NCBI RefSeq assembly: GCF_900108225.1
Contig: NZ_FNUZ01000002.1
Span: 622,501-686,500 of the forward strand
DNA: 64,000 nt
DNA from: Thalassococcus halodurans
GTDB lineage: Bacteria > Pseudomonadota > Alphaproteobacteria > Rhodobacterales > Rhodobacteraceae
Reading direction: 5' to 3'
Position numbers and translations under genes: made by a program. Shown here in pieces: positions 1 through 7,433 of this stretch. Within the stretch, counting starts at the first letter, position 1. Each line of letters begins with the position of its first letter. The notes under the pieces were generated by a model that did not search any database, had not been told where the DNA came from, and saw only the letters and a program-made list of their open reading frames with translations.

Positions 1-48
1 CCAAAAAATGAACAAACGTTCAGACACTTTCCAACGGAGGAGGAGCCG

Positions 49-1185
49 ATGGATTTTGCGCTCGGTGATGACCAGCAGGCTATTTTCGACATGGCTTATG
101 CGTTCGGTCAGGAACACATCGCACCCCATGCCCAGCAGTGGGAAAAAGACGGAACCATCCCGAAAGAGTTGTGGCCGCAACTGGCCGAACTCGGTTTTGG
201 CGGGCTGATCGTATCCGAGGAAAACGACGGCGCTGGCCTGTCGCGCCTGGACTGCACCTTGATCTTTGAGGCCCTGTCGATGGCCTGCCCGTCCGTCGCG
301 GCATTCCTGTCGATCCACAACATGTGCGCGGGCATGATCGACAAATTCGGATCGGACGAAATGAAGGCGCGTTTGCTGCCCGATGCCATCAGCATGGAAA
401 AGGTGCTGAGCTACTGTCTGACCGAACCGGGATCGGGCTCGGACGCAGCGGCTCTGAAAACCCGCGCAGACCGCACGAACGAAGGCTACACGCTGAACGG
501 CACAAAGGCGTTTATCTCGGGCGGCGGGTATTCCGATGGCTATATCTGCATGGTCCGCACCGGTGATGCGGGCCCCAAGGGCATCTCAACCGTCTATATC
601 GACGCGGGCACCGACGGCCTGAGCTATGGCGGGTTGGAAGACAAAATGGGATGGCGATCCCAGCCCACCCGTCAGGTCCAGTTCGACGACTGCAAAATTC
701 CGACCGAAAACCTTGTGGGCGAAGAAGGCATGGGCTTCCGCTATGCCATGATGGGCCTTGATGGTGGCCGCCTGAATATCTCGGCCTGTTCGCTTGGTGG
801 CGCTCAGGATGCGCTGAACCGCACCTTGGCCTATATGAGCGAACGCAAGGCCTTTGGCAAAAGCATCGACCAGTTCCAGGCTTTGCAGTTCCGATTGGCC
901 GATATGGAAATCGAAATGACCGCGGCACGTACGATGCTGCGGCAGGCGGCATGGATGGTGGACACGGGCCACCCTGAGGCCACGAAATACGCGGCGATGG
1001 CCAAGAAGTTCGTCACTGAAACAGGCAGCAAGGTTGCGGATCAATGTCTGCAATTGCATGGCGGCTATGGCTATCTGGCGGATTACGGCATCGAAAAGAT
1101 CGTGCGTGACCTACGGGTGCACCAGATCCTTGAAGGCACCAATGAAATTATGCGCATGATCGTTGCGCGCACTATGGTCGCGTGA
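49..1185 (+). CDS. Acyl-CoA dehydrogenase, isobutyryl-CoA dehydrogenase type
   Basis: This FAD-dependent flavoenzyme most likely oxidises isobutyryl-CoA to methacrylyl-CoA in valine breakdown, passing electrons to electron-transfer flavoprotein. The 378-residue length is normal for the family. The substrate/FAD-binding motif YCLTEPGSGSD lies near residue 125, and the C-terminal ILEGTNEIMR carries the usual catalytic glutamate near residue 362. The start follows a strong GGAGGAGGAG ribosome site. The assignment to isobutyryl-CoA rather than another short or branched acyl-CoA is an inference from the next gene, which encodes the hydrolase and dehydrogenase that follow in valine catabolism. The first 48 bases hold only the leader; the upstream neighbour is outside the window. 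Confidence 0.9.
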   Translation: MDFALGDDQQAIFDMAYAFGQEHIAPHAQQWEKDGTIPKELWPQLAELGFGGLIVSEENDGAGLSRLDCTLIFEALSMACPSVAAFLSIHNMCAGMIDKFGSDEMKARLLPDAISMEKVLSYCLTEPGSGSDAAALKTRADRTNEGYTLNGTKAFISGGGYSDGYICMVRTGDAGPKGISTVYIDAGTDGLSYGGLEDKMGWRSQPTRQVQFDDCKIPTENLVGEEGMGFRYAMMGLDGGRLNISACSLGGAQDALNRTLAYMSERKAFGKSIDQFQALQFRLADMEIEMTAARTMLRQAAWMVDTGHPEATKYAAMAKKFVTETGSKVADQCLQLHGGYGYLADYGIEKIVRDLRVHQILEGTNEIMRMIVARTMVA

Positions 1186-1213
1186 CCAGACCCAAGACGA
1201 ACCGGACCGATTT

Positions 1214-3136
1214 ATGACGCAAGACATCCTGATCACCACCCAAGGCCAAGCAGGTCGCATCACGCTGAACCGCCCCGACGCGCTGAACGCGCTCAGCTAT
1301 GAGATGTGCCTAGCCATCGAAGAGGCGCTACTGGCGTGGCGGCGCGATCCCGATGTGGCACTGGTGATTATTGAAGGTGCAGGAGATCGGGCGTTTTGCG
1401 CAGGCGGCGATATCTCCGAGATGTATCGCACCGGTACTGCGGGCGAATATGAATATGGCCGTCAGTTCTGGCGCGATGAATATCGCTTGAACGCTTTCAT
1501 GGCGTCATACCCGAAGCCGATCGTCAGCTTTCTGCACGGCTTCACCATGGGTGGCGGGGTTGGCGTTGGCTGCCACGGATCGCACCGGATTGTTTGTGAA
1601 ACCTCTCAGATCGCGATGCCGGAATGCGGAATCGGTTTGGTTCCAGATGTGGGCGGCACGTATCTGCTGGCCTCGGCCCCCGGACGGCTGGGCGAATACC
1701 TCGGGCTGACGGCAACGCGCATGAAGTCGGGTGACGCGATCTATGCAGGCTTTGCCGATCGCTTTGTGCCGCAGGACGAATGGGAATTGCTGAAAGCCGC
1801 GCTGATCACCACCGGTGATGTGACCGCCATTGAGGAATACAGCGCCCCTGCCCCAGAATCCGAACTGGCCAAGCGACAAGACCAGATCAACCGCTATTTC
1901 GGTGGCGAACGTTTGGGCGACATTCTGAACGGCTTTGTCGCGATGCCCAGCGACTTTGCCGATGCCAGCCTAAAGGTTCTTAAACGGAACGACCCGTTGG
2001 CCATGGGCGCGACGTTGGAAATTCTGCACCGTCTGCGCATGGGAACACCCACCATCGAAAAGGCGCTTGAGCTTGAATACCGCTTTACCCATCGCGCACA
2101 CGAAGATGGCGATTTTCTGGAAGGCATCCGTGCCGCAATCATCGACAAGGATCGCAGCCCGCAATGGACGCGCAAGCTTGAGGCGCTGCCTTTGGTGGAT
2201 GTGTCCAAGATGCTGCGCCCCATTCCCGGCATTAAGCTTCAGTTCCATCAAGAGGAGACGGCAATGAAGATCGGATTCATCGGTTTGGGCAACATGGGCG
2301 GCCATATGGCGCGCAATCTGGCCAGCGCCGGACATCAGGTGACAGGGTTCGATACAGCAGATGTGTCAATTGAGGGCGTTTCCAAAGCTGGCACCGCGGT
2401 AGAAGCCGCCAAGGGTATGGATGTGGTCATAACCATGTTGCCCAACGGCGCGATCCTACGCGCCGTGGCTGATGAAATCCTGCCGGTGATGTCTGCTGGC
2501 GCGGTATTCGCGGACTGTTCCACCGTTGACGTCGACAGCGCGCGCGCCGTTGCGGAACAAGCCCAAGCTTTGGGTGTCATGCCCGTAGATGCCCCCGTAT
2601 CCGGCGGTGTAGGCGGCGCGGATGCTGGCACGCTGACCTTTATGGTCGGCGGCAGCGCCGAGGCGTTCGACAAGACAAAGCCGCTGTTCGACATCATGGG
2701 TCAGAAGGCCGTGCATTGCGGCCCGTCGGGCAACGGGCAGGCTGCAAAAATCTGCAACAACATGATCCTTGGCGTCACCATGATCGCCACCTGCGAAGCG
2801 TTTGCATTGGCCGACAAACTGGGTCTGGACCGTCAGGCGATGTTCGACGTTGTTTCGACGTCCTCTGGCGCATCCTGGTCGATCAACGCCTACTGCCCCG
2901 CTCCGGGTGTTGGCCCGACATCGCCGTCGGACAACGACTATAAACCTGGGTTTGCCGCAGAACTGATGCTGAAGGACCTACGTCTGTCGCAGGACGCGGC
3001 ATCCAGCGCGGACGCGGATACGCCGATGGGCCAGCTTGCGGCAGAACAGTACCGCCAGTTTGTTGAAGACGAAGACGGACAGGGTCGTGACTTTTCAGCG
3101 ATGTTGCCGCGCTTTGTGTCGCGCCGACGCAGCTAA
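1214..3136 (+). CDS. Fused 3-hydroxyisobutyryl-CoA hydrolase / 3-hydroxyisobutyrate dehydrogenase
   Basis: One open frame of 640 codons carries two enzymes that act one after the other in valine degradation. Residues 1-350 are a crotonase-fold ECH_2 domain (FCAGGDISEMY, MGGGVGVGCHGSHRI, MPECGIGLVPDVGGTY), typical of 3-hydroxyisobutyryl-CoA hydrolase. Residues 351-640 are a complete 3-hydroxyisobutyrate dehydrogenase (MmsB) with the NAD motif GFIGLGNMGGHMA and the catalytic-lysine region NGQAAKICNNMI. Products would be 3-hydroxyisobutyrate and then methylmalonate semialdehyde. ATG 1214 was chosen over TTG 1163, which overlaps the dehydrogenase gene upstream. No stop separates the halves, although the joint still contains GAGGAG and an ATG at 2264, so independent translation of the second half remains possible. 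The two enzymes are normally separate proteins. Confidence 0.85.
   Translation: MTQDILITTQGQAGRITLNRPDALNALSYEMCLAIEEALLAWRRDPDVALVIIEGAGDRAFCAGGDISEMYRTGTAGEYEYGRQFWRDEYRLNAFMASYPKPIVSFLHGFTMGGGVGVGCHGSHRIVCETSQIAMPECGIGLVPDVGGTYLLASAPGRLGEYLGLTATRMKSGDAIYAGFADRFVPQDEWELLKAALITTGDVTAIEEYSAPAPESELAKRQDQINRYFGGERLGDILNGFVAMPSDFADASLKVLKRNDPLAMGATLEILHRLRMGTPTIEKALELEYRFTHRAHEDGDFLEGIRAAIIDKDRSPQWTRKLEALPLVDVSKMLRPIPGIKLQFHQEETAMKIGFIGLGNMGGHMARNLASAGHQVTGFDTADVSIEGVSKAGTAVEAAKGMDVVITMLPNGAILRAVADEILPVMSAGAVFADCSTVDVDSARAVAEQAQALGVMPVDAPVSGGVGGADAGTLTFMVGGSAEAFDKTKPLFDIMGQKAVHCGPSGNGQAAKICNNMILGVTMIATCEAFALADKLGLDRQAMFDVVSTSSGASWSINAYCPAPGVGPTSPSDNDYKPGFAAELMLKDLRLSQDAASSADADTPMGQLAAEQYRQFVEDEDGQGRDFSAMLPRFVSRRRS
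2249..2266 (+). other. Relic gene junction inside the fusion: internal ribosome site and start codon
   Basis: In the fusion frame the codons read CAA GAG GAG ACG GCA ATG. GAGGAG at 2252-2257 sits six bases before ATG 2264, where every MmsB domain feature begins. A single C to T change at 2249 would turn CAA into TAA and restore two separate genes with a normal spacer. The site may still start a free 290-residue dehydrogenase. Confidence 0.7.
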
Positions 3137-3161
3137 GGATCGGCAAGACGTCTCTTAAAAC

Positions 3162-3219
3162 ATGCGTTCACGGAAATGTGTCACCTGATTTTTTCAGGTC
3201 ATGCGTAACGTGAACGCAT
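3162..3219. repeat. Nested inverted repeat between the valine genes and cytochrome c'
   Basis: An 11-base perfect inverted repeat (ATGCGTTCACG at 3162-3172, CGTGAACGCAT at 3209-3219) encloses a second, smaller hairpin (ACCTGA at 3183-3188, TCAGGT at 3194-3199, loop of five T). It fills most of the 104-base gap. It could end the upstream transcript, although no T-run follows the outer stem, or be an operator or RNA structure for the cytochrome gene, whose start is 21 bases downstream. Confidence 0.6.
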
Positions 3220-3240
3220 AGATTGAATAGGAGACACACC

Positions 3241-3702
3241 ATGAAGGCCATTTTAACGTTTGCCACCGCCGCCTCGATCGCATTTGTAGGCAGTGCCATG
3301 GCACAGGAAGATTTTTCAGCAAATCTGAAAGCCCGTCAGGGCCAGTTCCGCATTCTGGCGATAAACCTTGGCATTCTTGGCGATATGGCCAAAGGCAAGA
3401 TGGATTACGACGCCGCAGCCGCCGAAGCAGCAGCACACAGCATCCATGGCGTTTCAATGGTGCATCAGGCCGCTCTCTGGCCCGAAGGGTCTGACAATAT
3501 GTCCATTGATGGCACGCGCGCGCTGCCCATGATTTGGGATGACTTCGCAGACTTTTCGTCTAAGTGGGATGCATTGGGAACAGCTGCCGAGAACCTCGTC
3601 TCGGTCGCGGGCACGGGGCGAGAAGCCATTGGTCCGGCGCTGGGTCAGATTGGCGGCACCTGCAAAGCCTGCCATGATACCTATCGGGCATCTGCAAACT
3701 AA
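3241..3702 (+). CDS. Cytochrome c' / c-556 family protein
   Basis: A periplasmic monohaem cytochrome of the c'/c-556 four-helix family, 153 residues. The N-terminus is a signal peptide ending near SAMA-Q at residue 21-22. The haem-binding motif CKACH lies near the C-terminus, as expected in this family and opposite to class I cytochromes. ATG 3241 is preferred to the longer upstream start because it begins the signal peptide and follows AATAGGAGA. The next gene encodes a second c-type cytochrome nine bases later, so the two are probably co-transcribed and may exchange electrons. The physiological role cannot be read from the sequence. Confidence 0.85.
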   Translation: MKAILTFATAASIAFVGSAMAQEDFSANLKARQGQFRILAINLGILGDMAKGKMDYDAAAAEAAAHSIHGVSMVHQAALWPEGSDNMSIDGTRALPMIWDDFADFSSKWDALGTAAENLVSVAGTGREAIGPALGQIGGTCKACHDTYRASAN

Positions 3703-3711
3703 ACGGTTGAT

Positions 3712-4602
3712 ATGAAAAACAAGCTTGGCATTCTGCTCGCATTGGTTGCTGTCGGCTCTGGCGTTGCGTGGGGCGTGCTACGTGCATCGCCCGTTGACGA
3801 AGACCGGTTCGCCGCACTGAGCGGCAATCCGGATAACGGACAGACCGTCTTTACCGCTGCGGGCTGTGCCTCGTGCCACCATGCACCGGACGCAGAAAAG
3901 GATGCCAAGCTGATTTTGACTGGGGGACAGAAGTTTCCCAGCGACTTTGGGACGTTCATCGCCCCCAACATATCAAGTGATCCGGTACACGGGATCGGAG
4001 GCTGGAGCCTGACCGAATTCGCAAGCGCGGTCACCAAAGGTGTGTCGCCGGACGGGGCACACTACTATCCCGCATTTCCCTACACGTCCTACACCAAAAT
4101 GACGGATCAGGACGTGGTCGACTTATGGGCGTATATGCAGACGCTTCCTGCGTCGGACGCGCCTTCGCAACCACACGAAGTCGGCTTTCCATTTAACATC
4201 CGCGCCTCTTTGGGGGGATGGAAGCTGCTATTCATGTCCGATGAATGGGTCGTGCAAAACGTGTCGACTGAAGCAGAAACCAAAGGACGTTATCTGGTCG
4301 AGGCCTTGGCACATTGCGGGGAATGCCATAGCCCGCGCAACGCGCTCGGCGGATTGGATCGCAACAATTGGTTGGCCGGTGCCCCTAATCCTGCTGGTGA
4401 CGGACGCATCCCCGCACTAACCCCCAATCAACTGGATTGGGCGAGTGAAGACATTGCCTATTATCTTGAATCCGGCTTTACGCCCGACTTTGATAGCGTC
4501 GGTGGCCATATGGTCGAAGTCGTCGATAACTTCGCAAAACTCAGCGCCGAAGATCGCACGGCGGTCGCACAGTACCTAAAGGCCCTGCCAACCGCCGATT
4601 AA
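3712..4602 (+). CDS. Dihaem c-type cytochrome
   Basis: A 296-residue exported cytochrome with two CXXCH haem sites: CASCH near residue 52 and CGECH near residue 203. The N-terminal hydrophobic stretch (about residues 4-22) can serve as an uncleaved membrane anchor or signal. The two-domain layout resembles cytochrome subunits of membrane-bound alcohol or aldehyde dehydrogenases, but no dehydrogenase partner lies nearby, so the donor is unknown. It probably forms an operon with the cytochrome c' gene just upstream. It converges on lipA, with nine bases between the two stops. Confidence 0.85.
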   Translation: MKNKLGILLALVAVGSGVAWGVLRASPVDEDRFAALSGNPDNGQTVFTAAGCASCHHAPDAEKDAKLILTGGQKFPSDFGTFIAPNISSDPVHGIGGWSLTEFASAVTKGVSPDGAHYYPAFPYTSYTKMTDQDVVDLWAYMQTLPASDAPSQPHEVGFPFNIRASLGGWKLLFMSDEWVVQNVSTEAETKGRYLVEALAHCGECHSPRNALGGLDRNNWLAGAPNPAGDGRIPALTPNQLDWASEDIAYYLESGFTPDFDSVGGHMVEVVDNFAKLSAEDRTAVAQYLKALPTAD

Positions 4603-4611
4603 TTGGCCAAA

Positions 4612-5562
4612 TCAGTTGCGCGCCAGTTTGGCCTCGCGCGCTTCCCGCAGACGGGCAAAGTCGTCGCCCGCGTGGTAAGACGAGCGCGTCAGCGGCGTTG
4701 CAGACACCATCAAGAACCCTTTGCCCCACGCGGCCTTTTCATAAGCCTCGAACTCTTCCGGCGTCACGAAACGATCAACGTGGTGGTGCTTTGGCGTCGG
4801 CTGCAGGTACTGACCGATGGTCAGGAAATCTACGTCGGCTGCTCGCATATCGTCCATCACCTGCTGAACCTGCGAACGATCCTCGCCCAAACCAACCATG
4901 ATGCCAGACTTGGTAAAGATTGACGGATCCAATTCTTTCACGCGCTGAAGCAGGCGCAAGGAATGGAAGTACCGCGCGCCGGGGCGAACACTCGGGTACA
5001 GGCCGGGCACGGTTTCAAGATTGTGGTTGAACACGTCGGGGCGTGCCTGAACCACCATTTCCAACGCGCTGTCGTCGCACTTCAGGAAGTCGGGCGTCAG
5101 GATTTCGATGGTTGTGTCGGGTGACCGATGGCGAATGGCGCGAATGGTCTGCGCGAAATGTTCCGCACCACCATCATCCAGATCGTCACGGTCAACCGAT
5201 GTGATGACCACATGGTTCAGACCCAGCTTTTGAACTGCGTCGGCAACGCGACCGGGTTCAAACACATCAAGCGCATCGGGACGACCGGTAGCCACGTTGC
5301 AGAACGTGCAGCCGCGGGTACAGATTTCGCCCATGATCATCATGGTGGCGTGGCCCTGTGACCAGCACTCGCCAACGTTCGGGCAACCCGCTTCTTCACA
5401 AACCGTGGTCAGGTTGTTGTCCCGCATAATGCGGCGCGTGTCTGCATAGGCCTTGCCGCCAGGTGCGCGTACACGAATCCAATCAGGCTTCTTGGGCTGA
5501 GCCTTATCGGGCCGATGCGCCTTTTCCGGATGACGCTGGCTTGGAATTTTCAGATCACGCAT
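4612..5562 (-). CDS. lipA: Lipoyl synthase
   Basis: Radical-SAM enzyme that inserts two sulfur atoms into octanoyl groups on the E2 subunits of 2-oxo acid dehydrogenases and on GcvH. The 316-residue protein has both iron-sulfur cluster motifs: the auxiliary cluster set in [13 protein letters not shown] and the radical-SAM set in [13 protein letters not shown]. The C-terminus [15 protein letters not shown] with its conserved serine is also typical. AAGGAG lies upstream of the start, slightly further than usual. About 190 bases separate it from the upstream same-strand gene, so it probably has its own promoter. Identification is secure. Confidence 0.97.
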   Translation of the reverse strand: MRDLKIPSQRHPEKAHRPDKAQPKKPDWIRVRAPGGKAYADTRRIMRDNNLTTVCEEAGCPNVGECWSQGHATMMIMGEICTRGCTFCNVATGRPDALDVFEPGRVADAVQKLGLNHVVITSVDRDDLDDGGAEHFAQTIRAIRHRSPDTTIEILTPDFLKCDDSALEMVVQARPDVFNHNLETVPGLYPSVRPGARYFHSLRLLQRVKELDPSIFTKSGIMVGLGEDRSQVQQVMDDMRAADVDFLTIGQYLQPTPKHHHVDRFVTPEEFEAYEKAAWGKGFLMVSATPLTRSSYHAGDDFARLREAREAKLARN

Positions 5563-5748
5563 GATCGCTTCTCAGCTCCTTAATACTTTGGAGCCATAGT
5601 AGTGCGTGGCAGAGGCGTTTGCCAGTACTTGCTTCGGCATAGCGGCCTTGCGATGAGCGCCCCCTTTCCAGAGTATCCTCTGCCCCTTGCGCTCTCGCGA
5701 CCCGTGCGGCCCGACCGCCCCGTTCGGCAGGGCCGTTTTGCTGGTTCG

Positions 5749-6882
5749 TCAGCCGATCAAGTCACCGCCATTAAACGCCTCGCGATTGTAGTGGCGATGC
5801 AGACGCATCAAAGCGATCCGCAGAACAACTTTGCCGGAACGCGCAGCAAAACCCATTTTACGTTCCGAGGTTTCAAGCCCTTCCAAAAGGCAGCAGCAGC
5901 GCAAAGCGATTTCAGATAATTCCGGCCCGAGATCTTCAAGCGCGGCAATCAGACGGCCTTTAGCCACAACAGCCCCCTTGCCTGCATCATCTTCGCCCGG
6001 AAACGCTAGAAATGCCTTGGAACCAGATGCCTCCAGTTCCGACCATTCCGCCCGATCCGGCACGGTTGCCTTGGCCAGTTCGAAATCCTCACGCAGCCTT
6101 TCGCCCGCACGCACGTGGAAATCCTTCAGATACGGATCACCGCCTTTATCCCGACGTCGCGACAGCGCCGCCAGCGGGCTTTCGGGCAGAACAAACCGTC
6201 CATTCCGCTCCAGCCCCGCTTGTAAAGCGTCAGGCAGATCAATGCTGCGGGCCCGGCGCGTATCAAAGCCCGCCTGAGACTCTGCAAAGCCACGCACTTT
6301 GTTTTCGCGTTTGGCGGTCAGCTGGTTCAAAAGGCTTCGCCCCGCAGGCGTAATCCGGTACTTCGACACCCGTCCCGTGGTGCTGCAAGCAATCCAGTCT
6401 TTCAGCGCCATGGCCTCGGCCACATCACGCTCGACCACTTGTTTTCCGAAATTGTCGGTCGCATCCGAGCCCTGCACAACCACTGCTTTTTGCATTTCAG
6501 CGGCAATTGCCAACACAGCATTGGGCTGGGCAAGCACCTGAAGGATGCGATACGCATCTTTCATCAGACGCTCTTCGCTAACAGGGTTTGCCGCGCTTTT
6601 CAGAGGGTTGACCATATCGGATTTATCCTTGGACTGATCTACGCCCTCTTCAAAATTTCCGCATTCCCCAAGACCACGCAACGCCGCATCCACCAACGGA
6701 TCGTCCCGACGCTGTTCAAGCTTGCGTACCTGCCGCAGGACTGTCGACGGATGACAGTTCTGACGTCGCGCCACAGCCCGAAGACTTTCGCCGTACTCGG
6801 TATGCGCGATATAATTTTTGGCTGCGTCAGGCACCCAATTCGGCAAGCTACGTTCCGCTTTGACAACCATTTCGATAGTCAT
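5749..6882 (-). CDS. DUF6456-type helix-turn-helix protein
   Basis: A 377-residue protein of unknown function. Residues about 30-55 (SLRAVARRQNCHPSTVLRQV) look like a helix-turn-helix, and a second winged-helix-like stretch lies near residues 110-190. The C-terminal third, around DPYLKDFHVRAGERLREDFE, matches from memory the region named DUF6456 in Rhodobacterales. A DNA-binding role is likely but unproven. The start is preceded on the minus strand by a GGGGGT ribosome site. It faces the small DUF6477-type gene at 7096 across a 213-base shared spacer, a pairing I recall as conserved in the order. Confidence 0.75.
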   Translation of the reverse strand: MTIEMVVKAERSLPNWVPDAAKNYIAHTEYGESLRAVARRQNCHPSTVLRQVRKLEQRRDDPLVDAALRGLGECGNFEEGVDQSKDKSDMVNPLKSAANPVSEERLMKDAYRILQVLAQPNAVLAIAAEMQKAVVVQGSDATDNFGKQVVERDVAEAMALKDWIACSTTGRVSKYRITPAGRSLLNQLTAKRENKVRGFAESQAGFDTRRARSIDLPDALQAGLERNGRFVLPESPLAALSRRRDKGGDPYLKDFHVRAGERLREDFELAKATVPDRAEWSELEASGSKAFLAFPGEDDAGKGAVVAKGRLIAALEDLGPELSEIALRCCCLLEGLETSERKMGFAARSGKVVLRIALMRLHRHYNREAFNGGDLIG

Positions 6883-7095
6883 GTTGACCCCCGTCTAAAT
6901 TCAATCCACAAAATTACCCACAAACTGTTATGCAACCTATGCGCGATTTTGTTACGGAAAAATTAACTGTTTCCGCTTTCTCAACGGTCGTTTCTGATAG
7001 GTAAACAATGGTGAATCCACCGTACGGTTTTACCTCGACGGCAACGCCCCGCATTCTCGTGCAAACAATGACGGCCTGAGAACACGAGGAACGTC
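6883..7095. promoter_or_regulatory. Divergent promoter region between the DUF6456 and DUF6477 genes
   Basis: This AT-richer 213-base spacer must hold the promoters for both outward-facing genes. It contains TTACCCACA (6914-6922), one mismatch from the DnaA box consensus TTATCCACA, with a weaker CAATCCACA just before it, and one GANTC methylation site (GAATC, 7013-7017). GAGGAA precedes the 7096 start. No clean -35/-10 pair stands out, and the DnaA-box reading is tentative. Confidence 0.4.
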
Positions 7096-7416
7096 ATGCA
7101 CAATCACTTTGGCAATCTGTCCAGCCTACGTCGCCCACGCCTTCTGGTACGCGCCGCGCGCATCGGAGCGGAAGAGTTTCACCGAAGCATCCACCTTCCG
7201 CGATTGCTGGGGCATTCCGACCTGAGCGACGGCGTGAAAATCCTCGATCAACTGTCGGGTCTGGAACGCGACATCGAACAGTCCCGCAAGGAAGGTGAAC
7301 TCAGCTATTCAGTCAGCCAACATGTCGATGTGCTGGCCGCTCTGTTGGCTGAGCTGAGTTTTCAACATATCAAAGAAAAAGGGCTGCACCAAGTGGCACA
7401 GCCCGAGATGGTCTAG
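7096..7416 (+). CDS. DUF6477-type small protein
   Basis: A 106-residue, largely helical, soluble protein. The opening LRRPRLLVRAARIGAEEF followed by an RLLG segment matches what I remember as DUF6477 in Rhodobacteraceae; function is unknown. The start follows GAGGAACGTC. It is divergent from the DUF6456 helix-turn-helix gene, which suggests a shared process or control. A hairpin terminator just past its stop lies inside the end of the convergent MttB-family gene. Confidence 0.7.
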   Translation: MHNHFGNLSSLRRPRLLVRAARIGAEEFHRSIHLPRLLGHSDLSDGVKILDQLSGLERDIEQSRKEGELSYSVSQHVDVLAALLAELSFQHIKEKGLHQVAQPEMV

Positions 7417-7433
7417 GAAAATCGAGCCGAGAT

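Noticed and set aside
1163-1213. TTG start for the fused hydrolase/dehydrogenase gene
   Set aside because: It overlaps the end of the acyl-CoA dehydrogenase gene and adds residues without family similarity; ATG 1214 fits better.
5707-5739. Hairpin CGGCCC/GGGCCG followed by TTTT on the plus strand in the lipA upstream gap
   Set aside because: No plus-strand gene precedes it and the stem is interrupted; the GC-rich stretch alone can produce such pairing. Not claimed as a terminator.
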